Shown: positions 10,447 to 22,888, counted from the first letter of the stretch. The stretch: DNA of 64,000 bases from Volvox africanus (GCA_030268105.1 BSDZ01000026.1:1430001-1494000); one strand, 5' to 3'. Notes: generated from the sequence alone by a model not told the origin. Numbers and translations: made by a program.

Positions 10447-11347
10447 AATGTGTGGGCTCTCACGTTGCCACAGGAAAATCTGCAGGATCACATCTTGGCT
10501 GTAAGCTTGCACAAGGTCTCATGCACTGGTCTCAACCAAATCACATCACATCACATCACATCGGGATCTGGTGGCGGAGAGATCCATTATGTTGCAGCGT
10601 GTGTGTCCTACATCATCCGGAAAAGACAGATAGATGGTGCATGCATGCATATGACAGAAGCACAGCTGTGGCTTGCATGGATAGCCACTACTGACAGTTC
10701 AACCAGGTGCATCAACCAGACGGCGCATGCGTGATGTTCTTTTGACCTTCTGATGGTTTGCTTGTAGTATCTACATGTCTGCACCATCAAGCGGGCAGGC
10801 TAGCAAGTGGCACATGTGGCTAGCTAGACTTGTGCCGCTAGCTAGACGGGTGCTGCCAGCTAGATTGGTGCCGCTAGCTAGACTTGTGCCTCTAGCTTGA
10901 CATGTGCCTCTTGCACCTGGTGCTAGCTATCAGAATTCGTTTCCCAAGCAATACAGGTTTGGCATGCATCCCAACCCGCCGCTGCATGACTGTGTTTAAA
11001 ACCATTTTTGCACCCATGCAGGTCTGCTTGATCTTGGTCGAGCGGTTGTGCTCTTTCCATGTGTGAGTCCATCCATCATCATAAGCAAGCAAGCATGCAT
11101 GTATGTGCTTCACGGGGCGGCCATGATGGCATATCGCATGCATATGGCATGCCGCCCTATCTTGCGAATGAACTGACAAGCAAGCCACGCATATGAAGCA
11201 AGCAAGCCAAGCACCTGCTCTTCAGCGCTGGAATTCACCATTCTTGCTTCATCTATCATTCAGGTGCGTGCGTTATGAGCAGGGGGGACAGCTGCATGGG
11301 TGGTCAAACTGAATGAGAGGGGAGGGCGGTGCTCAACGATGGTGCTC
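10447..11347 (+). repeat. Monomer 12 (class L, 901 bp, 5 x 18 bp)
   Basis: Counterpart of monomer 6. With monomers 13 and 14 it recurs at +4,955 bp as monomers 17-19. Confidence 0.85.
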
Positions 11348-12392
11348 AATGTGTGGGCTCTCACGTTGCCACAGGAAAATCTGCAGGATCACATCTTGGC
11401 TGTAAGCTTGCACAAGGTCTCATGCACTGGTCTCTACCAAATCACATCACATCACATCACATCGGGATCTGGTGGCGGAGAGATCCATCATGTTGCAGCG
11501 TGTGTGTCCTACGTCATCCGGAAAAAACAGATAGATGGTGCATGCATGCATATGACAGAAGCACAGCTGTGGCTTGCATGGATAGCCACTACTGACAGTT
11601 CAACCAGGTGCATCAACCAGACGGCGCATGCGTGATGTTCTTTTGACCTTCTGATGGTTTGCTTGTAGTATCTACATGTCTGCACCATCAAGCGGGCAGG
11701 CTAGCAAGTGGCACATGTGGCTAGCTAGACTTGTGCCGCTAGCTAGACTGGTGCTGCCAGCTAGATTGGTGCCACTAGCTAGACTTGTGCCGCTAGCTAG
11801 ACTGGTATCACTAGCTAGATGTGTGCCACTAGCTAGACTTGTGCCGTTAGCTAGACTTGTGCCGCCAGCTAGACTTGTGCCGCCAGCTAGACTGGTGCTG
11901 CCAGCTAGACTGGTGCCGCTAGCTAGACTTGTGCCTCTAGCTTGACATGTGCCTCTTGCACCTGTTGTTAGCTATCAGAATTCGTTTCCCAAGCAATACA
12001 GGTTTGGCATGCATCCCAACCCGCCGCTGCACGACTGTGTTTAAAACCATTTTTGCACCCATGCAGGTCTGCTTGATCTTGGTCGAGCGGTTGTGCTCTT
12101 TCCATGTGTGAGTCCATCCATCATCATAAGCAAGCAAGCATGCATGTATGTGCTTCACGGGGCGGCCATGATGGCATATCGCATGCATATGGCATGCCGC
12201 CCTATCTTGCGAATGAACTGACAAGCAAGCCACGCATATGAAGCAAGCAAGCCAAGCACCTGCTCTTCAGCGCTGGAATTCACCATTCTTGCTTCATCTA
12301 TCATTCAGGTGCGTGCGTTATGAGCAGGGGGGACAGCTGCATGGGTGGACAAACTGAATGAGAGGGGAGGGCGGTGCTCAACGATGGTGCTC
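11348..12392 (+). repeat. Monomer 13 (class L, 1,045 bp, 13 x 18 bp)
   Basis: First appearance of the 13-copy M containing ACTGGTATCA followed by AGATGTGTGCCA, and of the GTTGTTAGC exit. This M type is the commonest between 11.7 and 27.4 kb. Confidence 0.85.
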
Positions 12393-13437
12393 AATGTGTG
12401 GGCTCTCACGTTGCCGCAGGAAAATCTGAAGGATCACATCTTGGCTGTAAGCTTGCACAAGGTCTCATGCACTGGTCTCAACCAAATCACATCACATCAC
12501 ATCACATCGGGATCTGGTGGCAGAGAGATCCATTATGTTGCAGCGTGTGTGTCCTACGTCATCCGGAAAAGACAGATAGATGGTGCATGCATGCATATGA
12601 CAGAAGCACAGCTGTGGCTTGCATGGATAGCCACTACTGACAGTTCAACCAGGTGCATCAACCAGACGGCGCATGCGTGATGTTCTTTTGACCTTCTGAT
12701 GGTTTGCTTGTAGTATCTACATGTCTGCACCATCAAGCGGGCAGGCTAGCAAGTGGCACATGTGGCTAGCTAGACTTGTGCCGCTAGCTAGACTGGTGCT
12801 GCCAGCTAGATTGGTGCCACTAGCTAGACTTGTGCCGCTAGCTAGACTGGTATCACTAGCTAGATGTGTGCCACTAGCTAGACTTGTGCCGTTAGCTAGA
12901 CTTGTGCCGCCAGCTAGACTTGTGCCGCCAGCTAGACTGGTGCTGCCAGCTAGACTGGTGCCGCTAGCTAGACTTGTGCCTCTAGCTTGACATGTGCCTC
13001 TTGCACCTGTTGTTAGCTATCAGAATTCGTTTCCCAAGCAATACAGGTTTGGCATGCATCCCAACCCGCCGCTGCACGACTGTGTTTAAAACCATTTTTG
13101 CACCCATGCAGGTCTGCTTGATCTTGGTCGAGCGGTTGTGCTCTTTCCATGTGTGAGTCCATCCATCATCATAAGCAAGCAAGCATGCATGTATGTGCTT
13201 AACGGGGCGGCCATGATGGCATATCGCATGCATATGGCATGCCGCCCTATCTTGCGAATGAACTGACAAGCAAGCCACGCATATGAAGCAAGCAAGCCAA
13301 GCACCTGCTCTTCAGCGCTGGAATTCACCATTCTTGCTTCATCTATCATTCAGGTGCGTGCGTTATGAGCAGGGGGGACAGCTGCATGGGTGGTCAAACT
13401 GAATGAGAGGGGAGGGCGGTGCTCAACGATGGTGCTC
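12393..13437 (+). repeat. Monomer 14 (class L, 1,045 bp, 13 x 18 bp)
   Basis: Same M as monomer 13. Its module A has a private GTGCTTAACGGGG at about 13,201. Confidence 0.85.
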
Positions 13438-14338
13438 AATGTGTGGGCTCTCACGTTGCCACAGGAAAATCTGCAGGATCACATCTTGGCTGTAAGCTTG
13501 CACAAGGTCTCATGCACTGGTCTCAACCAAATCACATCACATCACATCACATCGGGATCTGGTGACGGAGAGATCCATCATGTTGCAGCGTGTGTGTCCT
13601 ACGTCATCCGGAAAAGACAGATAGATGGTGCATGCATGCATATGACAGAAGCACAGCTGTGGCTTGCATGGATAGCCACTACTGACAGTTCAACCAGGTG
13701 CATCAACCAGACGGCGCATGCGTGATGTTCTTTTGACCTTCTGATGGTTTGCTTGTAGTATCTACATGTCTGCACCATCAAGCGGGCAGGCTAGCAAGTG
13801 GCACATGTGGCTAGCTAGACTTGTGCCGCTAGCTAGACGGGTGCTGCCAGCTAGATTGGTGCCGCTAGCTAGACTTGTGCCTCTAGCTTGACATGTGCCT
13901 CTTGCACCTGGTGCTAGCTATCAGAATTCGTTTCCCAAGCAATACAGGTTTGGCATGCATCCCAACCCGCCGCTGCATGACTGTGTTTAAAACCATTTTT
14001 GCACCCATGCAGGTCTGCTTGATCTTGGTCGAGCGGTTGTGCTCTTTCCATGTGTGAGTCCATCCATCATCATAAGCAAGCAAGCATGCATGTATGTGCT
14101 TCACGGGGCGGCCATGATGGCATATCGCATGCATATGGCATGCCGCCCTATCTTGCGAATGAACTGACAAGCAAGCCACGCATATGAAGCAAGCAAGCCA
14201 AGCACCTGCTCTTCAGCGCTGGAATTCACCATTCTTGCTTCATCTATCATTCAGGTGCGTGCGTTATGAGCAGGGGGGACAGCTGCATGGGTGGTCAAAC
14301 TGAATGAGAGGGGAGGGCGGTGCTCAACGATGGTGCTC
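13438..14338 (+). repeat. Monomer 15 (class L, 901 bp, 5 x 18 bp)
   Basis: The private GGTGACGGAG in B separates it from the otherwise similar monomer 21. Confidence 0.85.
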
Positions 14339-15401
14339 AATGTGTGGGCTCTCACGTTGCCACAGGAAAATCTGCAGGATCACATCTTGGCTGTAAGCTT
14401 GCACAAGGTCTCATGCACTGGTCTCAACCAAATCACATCACATCACATCACATCGGGATCTGGTGGCGGAGAGATCCATCATGTTGCAGCGTGTGTGTCC
14501 TACGTCATCCGGAAAAAACAGATAGATGGTGCATGCATGCATATGACAGAAGCACAGCTGTGGCTTGCATGGATAGCCACTACTGACAGTTCAACCAGGT
14601 GCATCAACCAGACGGCGCATGCGTGATGTTCTTTTGACCTTCTGATGGTTTGCTTGTAGTATCTACACGTCTGCACCATCAAGCGGGCAGGCTAGCAAGT
14701 GGCACATGTGGCTAGCTAGACTTGTGCCGCTAGCTAGACTGGTGCTGCCAGCTAGATTGGTGCCACTAGCTAGACTTGTGCCGCTAGCTAGACTGGTATC
14801 ACTAGCTAGATGTGTGCCACTAGCTAGACTTGTGCCGTTAGCTAGACTTGTGCCGCCAGCTAGACTTGTGCCGCCAGCTAGACTGGTGCTGCCAGCTAGA
14901 CTGGTGCCGCTAGCTAGACTTGTGCCACTAGCTAGACTTGTGCTGCTAGCTTGACTTGTGCCTCTTGCACCTGTTGCTAGCTATCAGAATTCGTTTCCCA
15001 AGCAATACAGGTTTGGCATGCATCCCAACCCGCCGCTGCACGACTGTGTTTAAAACCATTTTTGCACCCATGCAGGTCTGCTTGATCTTGGTCGAGCGGT
15101 TGTGCTCTTTCCATGTGTGAGTCCATCCATCATCATAAGCAAGCAAGCATGCATGTATGTGCTTCACGGGGCGGCCATGATGGCATATCGCATGCATATG
15201 GCATGCCGCCCTATCTTGCGAATGAACTGACAAGCAAGCCACGCATATGAAGCAAGCAAGCCAAGCACCTGCTCTTCAGCGCTGGAATTCACCATTCTTG
15301 CTTCATCTATCATTCAGGTGCGTGCGTTATGAGCAGGGGGGACAGCTGCATGGGTGGTCAAACTGAATGAGAGGGGAGGGCGGTGCTCAACGATGGTGCT
15401 C
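14339..15401 (+). repeat. Monomer 16 (class L, 1,063 bp, 14 x 18 bp)
   Basis: The 13-copy pattern plus one extra repeat near the 3' end of M (CTAGACTTGTGCTG). It shows the GCTATCAGAATTCG exit instead of GTTAGC. Confidence 0.85.
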
Positions 15402-16302
15402 AATGTGTGGGCTCTCACGTTGCCACAGGAAAATCTGCAGGATCACATCTTGGCTGTAAGCTTGCACAAGGTCTCATGCACTGGTCTCAACCAAATCACA
15501 TCACATCACATCACATCGGGATCTGGTGGCGGAGAGATCCATTATGTTGCAGCGTGTGTGTCCTACATCATCCGGAAAAGACAGATAGATGGTGCATGCA
15601 TGCATATGACAGAAGCACAGCTGTGGCTTGCATGGATAGCCACTACTGACAGTTCAACCAGGTGCATCAACCAGACGGCGCATGCGTGATGTTCTTTTGA
15701 CCTTCTGATGGTTTGCTTGTAGTATCTACATGTCTGCACCATCAAGCGGGCAGGCTAGCAAGTGGCACATGTGGCTAGCTAGACTTGTGCCGCTAGCTAG
15801 ACGGGTGCTGCCAGCTAGATTGGTGCCGCTAGCTAGACTTGTGCCTCTAGCTTGACATGTGCCTCTTGCACCTGGTGCTAGCTATCAGAATTCGTTTCCC
15901 AAGCAATACAGGTTTGGCATGCATCCCAACCCGCCGCTGCATGACTGTGTTTAAAACCATTTTTGCACCCATGCAGGTCTGCTTGATCTTGGTCGAGCGG
16001 TTGTGCTCTTTCCATGTGTGAGTCCATCCATCATCATAAGCAAGCAAGCATGCATGTATGTGCTTCACGGGGCGGCCATGATGGCATATCGCATGCATAT
16101 GGCATGCCGCCCTATCTTGCGAATGAACTGACAAGCAAGCCACGCATATGAAGCAAGCAAGCCAAGCACCTGCTCTTCAGCGCTGGAATTCACCATTCTT
16201 GCTTCATCTATCATTCAGGTGCGTGCGTTATGAGCAGGGGGGACAGCTGCATGGGTGGTCAAACTGAATGAGAGGGGAGGGCGGTGCTCAACGATGGTGC
16301 TC
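15402..16302 (+). repeat. Monomer 17 (class L, 901 bp, 5 x 18 bp)
   Basis: Starts the second copy of the monomer 12-14 trio (+4,955 bp). Confidence 0.85.
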
Positions 16303-17347
16303 AATGTGTGGGCTCTCACGTTGCCACAGGAAAATCTGCAGGATCACATCTTGGCTGTAAGCTTGCACAAGGTCTCATGCACTGGTCTCTACCAAATCAC
16401 ATCACATCACATCACATCGGGATCTGGTGGCGGAGAGATCCATCATGTTGCAGCGTGTGTGTCCTACGTCATCCGGAAAAAACAGATAGATGGTGCATGC
16501 ATGCATATGACAGAAGCACAGCTGTGGCTTGCATGGATAGCCACTACTGACAGTTCAACCAGGTGCATCAACCAGACGGCGCATGCGTGATGTTCTTTTG
16601 ACCTTCTGATGGTTTGCTTGTAGTATCTACATGTCTGCACCATCAAGCGGGCAGGCTAGCAAGTGGCACATGTGGCTAGCTAGACTTGTGCCGCTAGCTA
16701 GACTGGTGCTGCCAGCTAGATTGGTGCCACTAGCTAGACTTGTGCCGCTAGCTAGACTGGTATCACTAGCTAGATGTGTGCCACTAGCTAGACTTGTGCC
16801 GTTAGCTAGACTTGTGCCGCCAGCTAGACTTGTGCCGCCAGCTAGACTGGTGCTGCCAGCTAGACTGGTGCCGCTAGCTAGACTTGTGCCTCTAGCTTGA
16901 CATGTGCCTCTTGCACCTGTTGTTAGCTATCAGAATTCGTTTCCCAAGCAATACAGGTTTGGCATGCATCCCAACCCGCCGCTGCACGACTGTGTTTAAA
17001 ACCATTTTTGCACCCATGCAGGTCTGCTTGATCTTGGTCGAGCGGTTGTGCTCTTTCCATGTGTGAGTCCATCCATCATCATAAGCAAGCAAGCATGCAT
17101 GTATGTGCTTCACGGGGCGGCCATGATGGCATATCGCATGCATATGGCATGCCGCCCTATCTTGCGAATGAACTGACAAGCAAGCCACGCATATGAAGCA
17201 AGCAAGCCAAGCACCTGCTCTTCAGCGCTGGAATTCACCATTCTTGCTTCATCTATCATTCAGGTGCGTGCGTTATGAGCAGGGGGGACAGCTGCATGGG
17301 TGGACAAACTGAATGAGAGGGGAGGGCGGTGCTCAACGATGGTGCTC
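16303..17347 (+). repeat. Monomer 18 (class L, 1,045 bp, 13 x 18 bp)
   Basis: Matches monomer 13, including CTCTACCAAATC. Confidence 0.85.
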
Positions 17348-18392
17348 AATGTGTGGGCTCTCACGTTGCCGCAGGAAAATCTGAAGGATCACATCTTGGC
17401 TGTAAGCTTGCACAAGGTCTCATGCACTGGTCTCAACCAAATCACATCACATCACATCACATCGGGATCTGGTGGCAGAGAAATCCATTATGTTGCAGCG
17501 TGTGTGTCCTACGTCATCCGGAAAAGACAGATAGATGGTGCATGCATGCATATGACAGAAGCACAGCTGTGGCTTGCATGGATAGCCACTACTGACAGTT
17601 CAACCAGGTGCATCAACCAGACGGCGCATGCGTGATGTTCTTTTGACCTTCTGATGGTTTGCTTGTAGTATCTACATGTCTGCACCATCAAGCGGGCAGG
17701 CTAGCAAGTGGCACATGTGGCTAGCTAGACTTGTGCCGCTAGCTAGACTGGTGCTGCCAGCTAGATTGGTGCCACTAGCTAGACTTGTGCCGCTAGCTAG
17801 ACTGGTATCACTAGCTAGATGTGTGCCACTAGCTAGACTTGTGCCGTTAGCTAGACTTGTGCCGCCAGCTAGACTTGTGCCGCCAGCTAGACTGGTGCTG
17901 CCAGCTAGACTGGTGCCGCTAGCTAGACTTGTGCCTCTAGCTTGACATGTGCCTCTTGCACCTGTTGTTAGCTATCAGAATTCGTTTCCCAAGCAATACA
18001 GGTTTGGCATGCATCCCAACCCGCCGCTGCACGACTGTGTTTAAAACCATTTTTGCACCCATGCAGGTCTGCTTGATCTTGGTCGAGCGGTTGTGCTCTT
18101 TCCATGTGTGAGTCCATCCATCATCATAAGCAAGCAAGCATGCATGTATGTGCTTCACGGGGCGGCCATGATGGCATATCGCATGCATATGGCATGCCGC
18201 CCTATCTTGCGAATGAACTGACAAGCAAGCCACGCATATGAAGCAAGCAAGCCAAGCACCTGCTCTTCAGCGCTGGAATTCACCATTCTTGCTTCATCTA
18301 TCATTCAGGTGCGTGCGTTATGAGCAGGGGGGACAGCTGCATGGGTGGACAAACTGAATGAGAGGGGAGGGCGGTGCTCAACGATGGTGCTC
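17348..18392 (+). repeat. Monomer 19 (class L, 1,045 bp, 13 x 18 bp)
   Basis: Carries GCAGAGAAATCC where other copies have GAGAGATCC. The change is shared only with monomer 20, showing a local monomer duplication. Confidence 0.85.
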
Positions 18393-19437
18393 AATGTGTG
18401 GGCTCTCACGTTGCCGCAGGAAAATCTGAAGGATCACATCTTGGCTGTAAGCTTGCACAAGGTCTCATGCACTGGTCTCAACCAAATCACATCACATCAC
18501 ATCACATCGGGATCTGGTGGCAGAGAAATCCATTATGTTGCAGCGTGTGTGTCCTACGTCATCCGGAAAAGACAGATAGATGGTGCATGCATGCATATGA
18601 CAGAAGCACAGCTGTGGCTTGCATGGATAGCCACTACTGACAGTTCAACCAGGTGCATCAACCAGACGGCGCATGCGTGATGTTCTTTTGACCTTCTGAT
18701 GGTTTGCTTGTAGTATCTACATGTCTGCACCATCAAGCGGGCAGGCTAGCAAGTGGCACATGTGGCTAGCTAGACTTGTGCCGCTAGCTAGACTGGTGCT
18801 GCCAGCTAGATTGGTGCCACTAGCTAGACTTGTGCCGCTAGCTAGACTGGTATCACTAGCTAGATGTGTGCCACTAGCTAGACTTGTGCCGTTAGCTAGA
18901 CTTGTGCCGCCAGCTAGACTTGTGCCGCCAGCTAGACTGGTGCTGCCAGCTAGACTGGTGCCGCTAGCTAGACTTGTGCCTCTAGCTTGACATGTGCCTC
19001 TTGCACCTGTTGTTAGCTATCAGAATTCGTTTCCCAAGCAATACAGGTTTGGCATGCATCCCAACCCGCCGCTGCACGACTGTGTTTAAAACCATTTTTG
19101 CACCCATGCAGGTCTGCTTGATCTTGGTCGAGCGGTTGTGCTCTTTCCATGTGTGAGTCCATCCATCATCATAAGCAAGCAAGCATGCATGTATGTGCTT
19201 CACGGGGCGGCCATGATGGCATATCGCATGCATATGGCATGCCGCCCTATCTTGCGAATGAACTGACAAGCAAGCCACGCATATGAAGCAAGCAAGCCAA
19301 GCACCTGCTCTTCAGCGCTGGAATTCACCATTCTTGCTTCATCTATCATTCAGGTGCGTGCGTTATGAGCAGGGGGGACAGCTGCATGGGTGGTCAAACT
19401 GAATGAGAGGGGAGGGCGGTGCTCAACGATGGTGCTC
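18393..19437 (+). repeat. Monomer 20 (class L, 1,045 bp, 13 x 18 bp)
   Basis: Near-identical neighbour of monomer 19, sharing GCAGAGAAATCC. Confidence 0.85.
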
Positions 19438-20338
19438 AATGTGTGGGCTCTCACGTTGCCACAGGAAAATCTGCAGGATCACATCTTGGCTGTAAGCTTG
19501 CACAAGGTCTCATGCACTGGTCTCAACCAAATCACATCACATCACATCACATCGGGATCTGGTGGCGGAGAGATCCATCATGTTGCAGCGTGTGTGTCCT
19601 ACGTCATCCGGAAAAGACAGATAGATGGTGCATGCATGCATATGACAGAAGCACAGCTGTGGCTTGCATGGATAGCCACTACTGACAGTTCAACCAGGTG
19701 CATCAACCAGACGGCGCATAAGTGATGTTCTTTTGACCTTCTGATGGTTTGCTTGTAGTATCTACATGTCTGCACCATCAAGCGGGCAGGCTAGCAAGTG
19801 GCACATGTGGCTAGCTAGACTTGTGCCGCTAGCTAGACGGGTGCTGCCAGCTAGATTGGTGCCGCTAGCTAGACTTGTGCCTCTAGCTTGACATGTGCCT
19901 CTTGCACCTGGTGCTAGCTATCAGAATTCGTTTCCCAAGCAATACAGGTTTGGCATGCATCCCAACCCGCCGCTGCATGACTGTGTTTAAAACCATTTTT
20001 GCACCCATGCAGGTCTGCTTGATCTTGGTCGAGCGGTTGTGCTCTTTCCATGTGTGAGTCCATCCATCATCATAAGCAAGCAAGCATGCATGTATGTGCT
20101 TCACGGGGCGGCCATGATGGCATATCGCATGCATATGGCATGCCGCCCTATCTTGCGAATGAACTGACAAGCAAGCCACGCATATGAAGCAAGCAAGCCA
20201 AGCACCTGCTCTTCAGCGCTGGAATTCACCATTTTTGCTTCATCTATCATTCAGGTGCGTGCGTTATGAGCAGGGGGGACAGCTGCATGGGTGGTCAAAC
20301 TGAATGAGAGGGGAGGGCGGTGCTCAACGATGGTGCTC
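19438..20338 (+). repeat. Monomer 21 (class L, 901 bp, 5 x 18 bp)
   Basis: Private GGCGCATAAGTG at the end of B. Its module A has CACCATTTTTGC. Confidence 0.85.
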
Positions 20339-21383
20339 AATGTGTGGGCTCTCACGTTGCCACAGGAAAATCTGCAGGATCACATCTTGGCTGTAAGCTT
20401 GCACAAGGTCTCATGCACTGGTCTCAACCAAATCACATCACATCACATCACATCGGGATCTGGTGGCGGAGAGATCCATCATGTTGCAGCGTGTGTGTCC
20501 TACGTCATCCGGAAAAAACAGATAGATGGTGCATGCATGCATATGACAGAAGCACAGCTGTGGCTTGCATGGATAGCCACTACTGACAGTTCAACCAGGT
20601 GCATCAACCAGACGGCGCATGCGTGATGTTCTTTTGACCTTCTGATGGTTTGCTTGTAGTATCTACATGTCTGCACCATCAAGCGGGCAGGCTAGCAAGT
20701 GGCACATGTGGCTAGCTAGACTTGTGCCGCTAGCTAGACTGGTGCTGCCAGCTAGATTGGTGCCACTAGCTAGACTTGTGCCGCTAGCTAGACTGGTATC
20801 ACTAGCTAGATGTGTGCCACTAGCTAGACTTGTGCCGTTAGCTAGACTTGTGCCGCCAGCTAGACTTGTGCCGCCAGCTAGACTGGTGCTGCCAGCTAGA
20901 CTGGTGCCGCTAGCTAGACTTGTGCCTCTAGCTTGACATGTGCCTCTTGCACCTGTTGTTAGCTATCAGAATTCGTTTCCCAAGCAATACAGGTTTGGCA
21001 TGCATCCCAACCCGCCGCTGCACGACTGTGTTTAAAACCATTTTTGCACCCATGCAGGTCTGCTTGATCTTGGTCGAGCGGTTGTGCTCTTTCCATGTGT
21101 GAGTCCATCCATCATCATAAGCAAGCAAGCATGCATGTATGTGCTTCACGGGGCGGCCATGATGGCATATCGCATGCATATGGCATGCCGCCCTATCTTG
21201 CGAATGAACTGACAAGCAAGCCACGCATATGAAGCAAGCAAGCCAAGCACCTGCTCTTCAGCGCTGGAATTCACCATTTTTGCTTCATCTATCATTCAGG
21301 TGCGTGCGTTATGAGCAGGGGGGACAGCTGCATGGGTGGACAAACTGAATGAGAGGGGAGGGCGGTGCTCAACGATGGTGCTC
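20339..21383 (+). repeat. Monomer 22 (class L, 1,045 bp, 13 x 18 bp)
   Basis: Similar to monomer 16 in B but with the standard 13-copy M. Its A has CACCATTTTTGC. Confidence 0.85.
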
Positions 21384-22468
21384 AATGTGTGGGCTCTCAC
21401 GTTGCCGCAGGAAAATCTGAAGGATCACATCTTGGCTGTAAGCTTGCACAAGGTCTCATGCACTGGTCTCAACCAAATCACATCACATCACATCACATCG
21501 GGATCTGGTGGCAGAGAGATCCATTATGTTGCAGCGTGTGTGTCCTACGTCATCCGGAAAAGACAGATAGATGGTGCATGCATGCATATGACAGAAGCAC
21601 AGCTGTGGCTTGCATGGATAGCCACTACTGACAGTTCAACCAGGTGCATCAACCAGACGGCGCATGCGTGATGTTCTTTTGACCTTCCGATGGTTTGCTT
21701 GTAGTATCTACACGTCTGCACCATCAAGCGGGCAGGCTAGCAAGTGGCACATGTGGCTAGCTAGACTTGTGCCGCTAGCTAGACTGATGCCGCCAGCTAG
21801 ATTGGTGCCACTAGCTAGAATGCTATCACTAGCTAGACTTGTGCCGCTAGCTAGACTGGTGCCAATCTAGACTTGTGCCGCCAGCTAGACTTGTTCCGCC
21901 AGCTAGACTGGTGCTGCCAGCTAGACTAGTGCCACTAGCTAGACTTGTGCCGCTAGCTTGACTTGTGCCTCTTGCACCTGTTGCTAGCTATCAGAATTCG
22001 TTTCCCAAGCAATACAGGTTTGGCATGCATCCCAACCCGCCGCTGCACGACTGTGTTTAAAACCATTTTTGCACCCATGCAGGTCTGCTTGATCTTGGTC
22101 GAGCGGTTGTGCTCTTTCCATGTGTGAGTCCATCCATCATCATAAGCAAGCAAGCATGCATGTATGTGCTTCACGGGGCGGCCATGATGGCATATCGCAT
22201 GCATATGGCATGCCGCCCTATCTTGCGAATGAACTGACAAGCAAGCCACGCATATGAAGCAAGCAAGCCACGCACCTGCTCTTCAGCGCTGGAATTAACC
22301 ATTCTTGCTTCATCTATCATTCAGGTGCGTGCGTTATGAGCAGGGGGGACAGCTGCATGGGTGGACAAACTGAATGAGAGGGGAGGGCGGTGCTCAACAA
22401 TGGAGCTCTGCAGCGGAACAGGTGTGAGTGTGTGGTTAAACAGGTTCTCATCCCATGATACGCTCGCG

Positions 22469-22479
22469 TGGTGTAGTGG
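22469..22479 (+). promoter_or_regulatory. Internal Pol III box A-like sequence
   Basis: TGGTGTAGTGG lies at the position of tRNA box A. The same sequence is kept in all nine full heads. Activity is inferred from similarity only. Confidence 0.45.
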
Positions 22480-22511
22480 TTAGCACTGTGGACTCTGAAT
22501 CCGCGGACCTG

Positions 22512-22522
22512 ACTTCAAATCT
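22512..22522 (+). promoter_or_regulatory. Internal Pol III box B-like sequence
   Basis: ACTTCAAATCT at the T-arm keeps the TTCAAATC core but lacks G53. The right-hand heads end TTCAAATTG, so their box B is weaker at the 3' end although several regain the G. Confidence 0.4.
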
Positions 22523-22605
22523 CAGCGTGAGCTGCCTGTGCGGCTGAGCAGAACGCTCATCCAGGATGCTCATCAATGTGTGGGCTCTCACGTTGCCGCA
22601 GGAAA

Positions 22606-22640
22606 ATCTGAAGGATCTGAAGGATCTGAAGGATTGAAGG
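22606..22640 (+). repeat. Local 9-bp tandem expansion inside module B
   Basis: ATCTGAAGG occurs three times (22606-22632), followed by a degenerate ATTGAAGG. Other copies have a single ATCTGAAGG and then ATCACATCTTGG. Replication slippage is the simple explanation. No other monomer carries it. Confidence 0.9.
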
Positions 22641-22888
22641 ATCTTGGCTGTAAGCATGCACAAGGTCTCATGCACTGGTCTCAACCAAATCACATCACAT
22701 CACATCACATCGGGATCTGGTGGCAGAGAGATCCATCATGTTGCAGCGTGTGTGTCCTACGTCATCCGGAAAAGACAGATAGATGGTGCATGCATGCATA
22801 TGACAGAAGCACAGCTGTGGCTTGCATGGATAGCCACTACTGACAGTTCAACCAGGTGCATCAACCAGACGGCGCATGCGTGATGTTC

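Larger units (their letters stand above)
6125..11677 (+). repeat. Higher-order repeat of 5,553 bp, copy 2
   Basis: Directly adjacent to copy 1. I noted only three substitutions relative to copy 1: A7487 for C1934, C9169 for T3616, and C11627 for G6074. There may be a few more. Homology to copy 1 continues a short way past 11,677 until the minisatellites diverge. Such identity implies a very recent block duplication or an assembly duplication. Confidence 0.85.
22462..22533 (+). tRNA. tRNA-Gln(CUG)-like cloverleaf, best-preserved copy (probable SINE head or pseudogene)
   Basis: All four arms can be drawn. The acceptor is GCTCGCG (22462-22468) with CGTGAGC (22526-22532), one G-U pair. The D-arm is GTGT with GCAC (22471-22486). 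The anticodon arm is GTGGA-CTCTGAA-TCCGC with anticodon CTG at 22495-22497. The variable loop has 4 nt. The T-arm is CTGAC-TTCAAAT-CTCAG with one C-C mismatch at the loop-closing pair. No CCA is encoded, as expected for a eukaryote. Being embedded in a satellite and having eight degenerate relatives argue for a tRNA-derived repeat head rather than a working tRNA gene. The C-C mismatch replaces the invariant G53-C61 pair, which also points that way. Confidence 0.55.
21384..22574 (+). repeat. Monomer 23 (class F, 1,191 bp, about 12 x 18 bp)
   Basis: The only class F unit in the left 43 kb. M has an internal lesion (GGTGCCAATCTAGAC near 21,860) that breaks the 18-bp register by 2 bp. Module A has GGAATTAACC instead of the second EcoRI site. 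It is followed by the full tRNA-like head. Confidence 0.85.

Noticed and set aside
572..11677. Treating the 5,553-bp repeat purely as an assembly artefact
   Set aside because: At least three fixed differences separate the copies, and blocks of other sizes occur elsewhere, so real duplication is plausible. It cannot be settled without reads, so it is kept as a finding with that caution.
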